Source: Limnobacter thiooxidans (GTDB lineage: Bacteria > Pseudomonadota > Gammaproteobacteria > Burkholderiales > Burkholderiaceae_B). Taken from it: 64,000 nucleotides of DNA. The translations under genes and the position numbers were made by a program. This document shows, piece after piece, positions 60,893 through 64,000 of the stretch (positions are counted from its first letter, which is position 1; the number at the start of each line of letters is the position of its first letter). Where the stretch lies: NCBI RefSeq assembly GCF_036323495.1, contig NZ_AP028947.1, forward strand, positions 558,001 to 622,000, read 5' to 3'. Below the pieces are notes generated by a model. It saw only the letters and a program-made list of their open reading frames with translations. It was not told where the DNA came from and did no database searches.

Positions 60893-61462
60893 ATGATTGA
60901 TCAAATTGCAATGCATCCAAGCGTTGACTCAACGCAGTTAATTTTCCATGCGCAAACAATCAAGCAAACCTTGAGGGAAAAGTCTGAAGACTCCAGAAGC
61001 CTGTCTTCCTTGAGTAGAGAAACGAAAAATGTGGCGCAACAGTTGCTGCAAGCAGCCAAGAACCTGAAGCGTGAATGTGTGAGAGTCATTGTTTGCGAGT
61101 CACTTGACAACGCTGAGCTGGACGTCAATAAAGTAGTCAAGATGTTGAAGGAGAGTTCAGACTCTTTAGGGAAAATCGCAAACAAATTCGATAAACATGC
61201 ACGGGGTTATGACTATCAAATTCAAGTCAATGATCACACGATGAATACGTTTCAGTCAGTGTTCTCGTTAAGAACACGGGTCGCAACCTGTGAGCGGCAG
61301 GCGAATGCGCGATTGGTCAAACAAAGAGATTCGCTTCAGCGTGCGCTGCCGAAGATCGAGGACCATGAAATGACCGTTGTGGGAATGAAAGGAATTATTG
61401 GATTGCCTGTCGACAGCATGCCATTGCTCGATGCGACAAGGCGCGTGCTTAACAACATGTAA
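60893..61462 (+). CDS. Small helical protein, island family member 1
   Basis: A 189-residue, mostly helical, Lys/Glu/Gln-rich protein without signal peptide, membrane helix or known motif. The second ATG (60911) begins MHPSVDSTQLIFHAQ, which lines up with the start MYPVNSTHAAFSPQ of the fourth gene in the array (shared P-x-V-x-ST...F..Q). The middle has IANKFDKHARG and FSLRTRVATCERQANARLV, which resemble parts of genes 2 and 4. It is probably a diverged paralogue. Whether translation starts at 60893 or 60911 is open. Function unknown. Confidence 0.7.
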   Translation: MIDQIAMHPSVDSTQLIFHAQTIKQTLREKSEDSRSLSSLSRETKNVAQQLLQAAKNLKRECVRVIVCESLDNAELDVNKVVKMLKESSDSLGKIANKFDKHARGYDYQIQVNDHTMNTFQSVFSLRTRVATCERQANARLVKQRDSLQRALPKIEDHEMTVVGMKGIIGLPVDSMPLLDATRRVLNNM

Positions 61463-61548
61463 GGATTGTGTGCAACCTTGAGGCGATCTTTTATGTATTG
61501 CTTCAGGGTGCATGCAAGCTCAGCGTTCAAATGGAAACTTTATTTGCC

Positions 61549-62136
61549 ATGTTCAGTACATGTATCCCTCGCAACCAAGCTCACATTACGGAAGAAGGCA
61601 ACACAGCTTTTTCAAGAGGAGTCAACCAGTTGAATGAGCTGCAAGAGGCCGTCAAGCTGCTTGCCAAAATAACGTTAGAGCACACGAAGCAAGCGTCGCA
61701 GCTTCAAAGCGATCACAAACGCGCGATGGCTCCACGGGGTACGTTAAAAAGACTCGCCTACAATCTCCAGCAGTTTGACAAGGTCGATTTTTTTGGACAT
61801 GGTGCAACTCGCGAACGACTTCGCGACTTGGCCAGGCTGTGCATGCACGGTGAAAATGAATTGCAATGTTTCACACGAAAATTCAACAACACTTATCGGG
61901 GTGCCACTACGAGCATTAGCTCAGCCCGAGATGAACGCATTCAGCAAGACATCAGCCGCGCGGGAATATTCGGCAGTAATCTGGCGGCTGAATGCAGGCC
62001 TCTTGCCACGGTAGTCAGTGCTCACTTTGCGGAATATTGGCTGTTTTGCAGAGAACCCGAACTTGATGTTTCGCCCCCCGTAAGTCTGGTTGATTCAGTG
62101 GAGCATTTGGATAACTTGTCACAGTCGATGCGTTAA
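61549..62136 (+). CDS. Small helical protein, island family member 2
   Basis: A 195-residue helical protein from ATG 61549 (MFSTCIPRNQAH), a start chosen because gene 3 begins in the same way (MLTSCFSCNRAS) behind a similar TTATTTnCC leader; the frame is also open from GTG 61468 with AAGG ahead. QLNELQEAVKLLAKIT and the C-terminal PPVSLVDSVEHLDNLSQSM match gene 3 closely, as does NELQCFTRKFNNTY. No known family. Confidence 0.72.
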   Translation: MFSTCIPRNQAHITEEGNTAFSRGVNQLNELQEAVKLLAKITLEHTKQASQLQSDHKRAMAPRGTLKRLAYNLQQFDKVDFFGHGATRERLRDLARLCMHGENELQCFTRKFNNTYRGATTSISSARDERIQQDISRAGIFGSNLAAECRPLATVVSAHFAEYWLFCREPELDVSPPVSLVDSVEHLDNLSQSMR

Positions 62137-62257
62137 CCGATAAGCCCATTGTGTTGAAAAGTCACCAGCTGGCTTCCAGGCCCGTGGTGGTTTCAGAACT
62201 GAAGGAACCTCAGCGAAATCAGTGTTACCCAAGCCTTTGCCTCCAAGGATTATTTCC

Positions 62258-62791
62258 ATGCTGACCTCGTGCTTTTCATGCAACCGCGCCTCGACCTCAA
62301 GTGAAGTGAATCCCAACATGACTGCGGGGTTGGCCCGAATGAACGACCTTCAGGAGTCAGTCAACGAACTTGCAGCCACTACAAAGGCCTGCGTCAAGCT
62401 GGCATTGTCGCTCGAAGGGGACTTGCGCAAAGCATCCATTGATATGAATTTGGTAGACAACCTGCATGGCGCACAATCTTCCCTCGCGCTTATCTCTGAT
62501 TACTGCAAGTCCACCACTTTTGAGCTGAAATGCTTTTCAAAACATTTTGCAAAGGCCTATCCGAAGGCTGGTAGCAAGGCAGGTTTGATTGACCGGGAGG
62601 CTGCACATTTTGACAATGAGGTCCGCAGACGTGGCGAGTTGACCCAACAACTTGCGACCGAGATCTTGCCACTTGCGCACAACGCTGAACGTGCCCTCAG
62701 CCAGGCGGCAAATGCCTTGCTCCAACGCCCGCCCCTGGGTTTGGTCCATGCCGTTGAAAATCTTGAGCGCACATCCGAGCTTCACCGTTAG
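62258..62791 (+). CDS. Small helical protein, island family member 3
   Basis: A 177-residue helical protein from ATG 62258 (AAGGA site). MNDLQESVNELAATT, FELKCFSKHFAKAY and PPLGLVHAVENLERTSEL each line up with gene 2 at matching positions, so the two are clear paralogues. The N-terminus has three Cys (SCFSCN). No family or motif recognised; no signal peptide. Confidence 0.75.
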   Translation: MLTSCFSCNRASTSSEVNPNMTAGLARMNDLQESVNELAATTKACVKLALSLEGDLRKASIDMNLVDNLHGAQSSLALISDYCKSTTFELKCFSKHFAKAYPKAGSKAGLIDREAAHFDNEVRRRGELTQQLATEILPLAHNAERALSQAANALLQRPPLGLVHAVENLERTSELHR

Positions 62792-62870
62792 AAATCCAGG
62801 TGTCCCCGGAACCTCTGGGGCTGTTGTGCCACCTAGCTGTCCACCCAATCAGCTCAAGAGGTTTCTTTTC

Positions 62871-63428
62871 ATGTATCCGGTTAATTCAACGCACGCTGCT
62901 TTTTCGCCGCAAGTTCAGCGCACCATCAACCAGTCCCGGCTAACTGCCATTGAACAACAGGTGCCAGCAATTGCGAACGCCGCGCACGATCTATCAAGAA
63001 ACGTGAGCCGAATGATCGAGCTTGTGGAAACCCGACAGCCACCCAGCCTGAAAAGAGAGCTTGACGGCACCCCGCGGCCCATGGATACCAAGGACCTGCT
63101 GGCGTCGCTTATTGTAGCCAGAAATGCCCTGCAAGAGCTTCAGGCACAATGCCAAAGCCTGGACAGTGAAGTGGGGTTGCTAACCCGATATCAGGACGAC
63201 GTACATCACGAAATATCGCAGCTTGTGCCATTGGCCGTTCGGGCAAACTGGTATACCCGGCAGGTCAATAAAACAGTGGCGCGTGCCCACAATCTTGGGT
63301 GTCAGCAAGCACATGTGGCACGCAGCGCACTGGATACAATTGACCAGACAAGGCGACTTTATCAGCCGCGTGTCCGTGGCATTGACAGGGCCATTCTTGA
63401 TAACCTTGAAACCTTGGGCAGGCTGTAA
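62871..63428 (+). CDS. Small helical protein, island family member 4
   Basis: A 185-residue helical protein from ATG 62871 (AGAGG site and a T-rich leader like its neighbours). The N-terminus MYPVNSTHAAFSPQ matches gene 1; the C-terminal part (LVPLAVRANWYTRQVNKTVA; IDRAILDNLETLGRL) aligns more loosely with genes 1 and 2. The frame continues upstream into gene 3 but without a start site. Last of four tandem genes; no function known. Confidence 0.72.
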   Translation: MYPVNSTHAAFSPQVQRTINQSRLTAIEQQVPAIANAAHDLSRNVSRMIELVETRQPPSLKRELDGTPRPMDTKDLLASLIVARNALQELQAQCQSLDSEVGLLTRYQDDVHHEISQLVPLAVRANWYTRQVNKTVARAHNLGCQQAHVARSALDTIDQTRRLYQPRVRGIDRAILDNLETLGRL

Positions 63429-63522
63429 ACTCAAGGGGTGCTTGTGCATTGCTGGAAGGGGAATTTGCACTGGGCGAAGTACAATCAAAGGCCTGTAGCA
63501 ACCGCATTACCCCAGGCGCCCC

Positions 63523-64000
63523 ATGACCAGCAAAGCAAAGAAAACCGAGAATTCCCAGTACCTTGGCAATGTGATTCGAATCAAGGGCGCCCGCCAGCAC
63601 AACCTCAAAAACGTCGACATCGACATCAAGACCGGTGAAATCACCGTGTTCACTGGCGTGTCAGGCAGTGGAAAAAGCTCACTGGTGTTCGACACACTGT
63701 ATGCCGAAGGCCAGCGCCGCTACGTGGAAACGTTTTCGCCCTATGCCCGCCAGTTCCTGGACCGCATGGACAAACCCGATGTAGACAGCATCGATGGCGT
63801 ATTGCCCGCCATTGCGATTGACCAGACCAACCCGGTGCGCACCTCCCGCAGCACCGTGGGCACCATGACTGAAATCAACGATCACCTGAAGCTGATTTAC
63901 GCCCGCGCTGCCCATTTGCATTGCCGCCAGTGCGGGCAGTGGGTTCGTGAAGACACGGTGGCCAGCATCAAGCAATCGATACTGCACAAAGCCGCTGCGC
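63523..64000 (+). CDS. uvrA: UvrA-family excinuclease ATPase (partial, runs off the window)
   Basis: The first 159 residues of an ABC-type UvrA: RIKGARQHNLKNVDIDIKTG, Walker A TGVSGSGKSSLVFDTLYAEG, QRRYVETFSPYARQFLDRMD and RSTVGTMTEINDHLKLIYAR, then the first zinc pair CRQCG. The sequence IDQTNPVRTSRSTVG differs from the canonical IEQKSxxHNPRSTVG, so it may be the UvrA2-like or long-form paralogue rather than housekeeping UvrA. An AGG lies before ATG 63523. Confidence 0.85.
   Translation, partial: MTSKAKKTENSQYLGNVIRIKGARQHNLKNVDIDIKTGEITVFTGVSGSGKSSLVFDTLYAEGQRRYVETFSPYARQFLDRMDKPDVDSIDGVLPAIAIDQTNPVRTSRSTVGTMTEINDHLKLIYARAAHLHCRQCGQWVREDTVASIKQSILHKAAA

Noticed and set aside
1..64000. CRISPR arrays, tRNA or rRNA genes, insertion sequences
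   Set aside because: No regular spacer-repeat arrays, no tRNA-like GGTTCGA arms with CCA ends, and no transposase frames were recognised on reading through.

Overview
The window looks like a chromosome segment of a betaproteobacterium in the order Burkholderiales. The evidence is housekeeping gene content and order: rppH/proS divergent pair, ffh next to a ypjD-like gene, nrdAB, an accB-accC-prmA-DUF3426 operon, mpl, ubiC, glnE, a YhdP-type giant protein, tldD and aroG. A Limnobacter-like organism would fit, but that is a guess from gene style, not a measured identity. No rRNA, tRNA, CRISPR array, insertion sequence or prophage was recognised.

Layout. 0-11.5 kb is mostly core: rppH, proS, a lytic transglycosylase, a 580-base gene-free stretch with a 186-nt fold resembling 6S RNA, ffh, a CcsA-like membrane protein, ampD, and nrdA-nrdB behind a cluster of DnaA-like boxes and a pair of NrdR-like boxes. 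11.6-19 kb is accessory and conflict-related: a methyltransferase-HNH fusion, a three-part protein (PD-(D/E)XK-like nuclease, DUF2075 helicase, LexA/S24 self-cleaving protease), an M23 peptidase lacking a signal peptide overlapping a lipoprotein gene, and a PAAR protein with a HExxH metallopeptidase tail overlapping an exported protein. The last two pairs read as type VI secretion effector/immunity pairs.

19-31.4 kb is mixed: YigZ, a NIT-ANTAR antiterminator, a COG2509-type flavoprotein, an XRE regulator with a twin operator coupled to a DUF4105 (Lnb-like) gene, a lipoprotein metallo-beta-lactamase-fold hydrolase, an alpha/beta hydrolase, a Baeyer-Villiger-type monooxygenase and YggT. 31.4-34.9 kb is a five-gene cluster of type IV pilin-like proteins, including one with a Gly/Asn/Thr-rich tail. 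35-57.7 kb is dense core: acc operon, cell-wall recycling (mpl), ubiC, an RNB nuclease, tonB-like, aroE, mtgA, glnE, yhdP, a nitrilase-family hydrolase and tldD.

57.7-59.1 kb holds a complete aromatic-amino-acid attenuator that was too short to be called as an ordinary gene: a 28-codon leader peptide with seven Phe, one Tyr and one Trp codon, a possible antiterminator and a perfect 12-bp terminator before the DAHP synthase gene. 59.2-63.4 kb is a second accessory island: a leucine-rich-repeat protein whose N-terminal part resembles the IpaH/SspH/YopM effector class, followed by four tandem small helical proteins (about 177-195 residues) that look like diverged paralogues and match no family I know. 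The window ends inside a UvrA-family gene.

The strongest candidates for something undescribed are the attenuated aroG leader, the nuclease-helicase-S24 fusion and the four-gene paralogue array beside the LRR protein.
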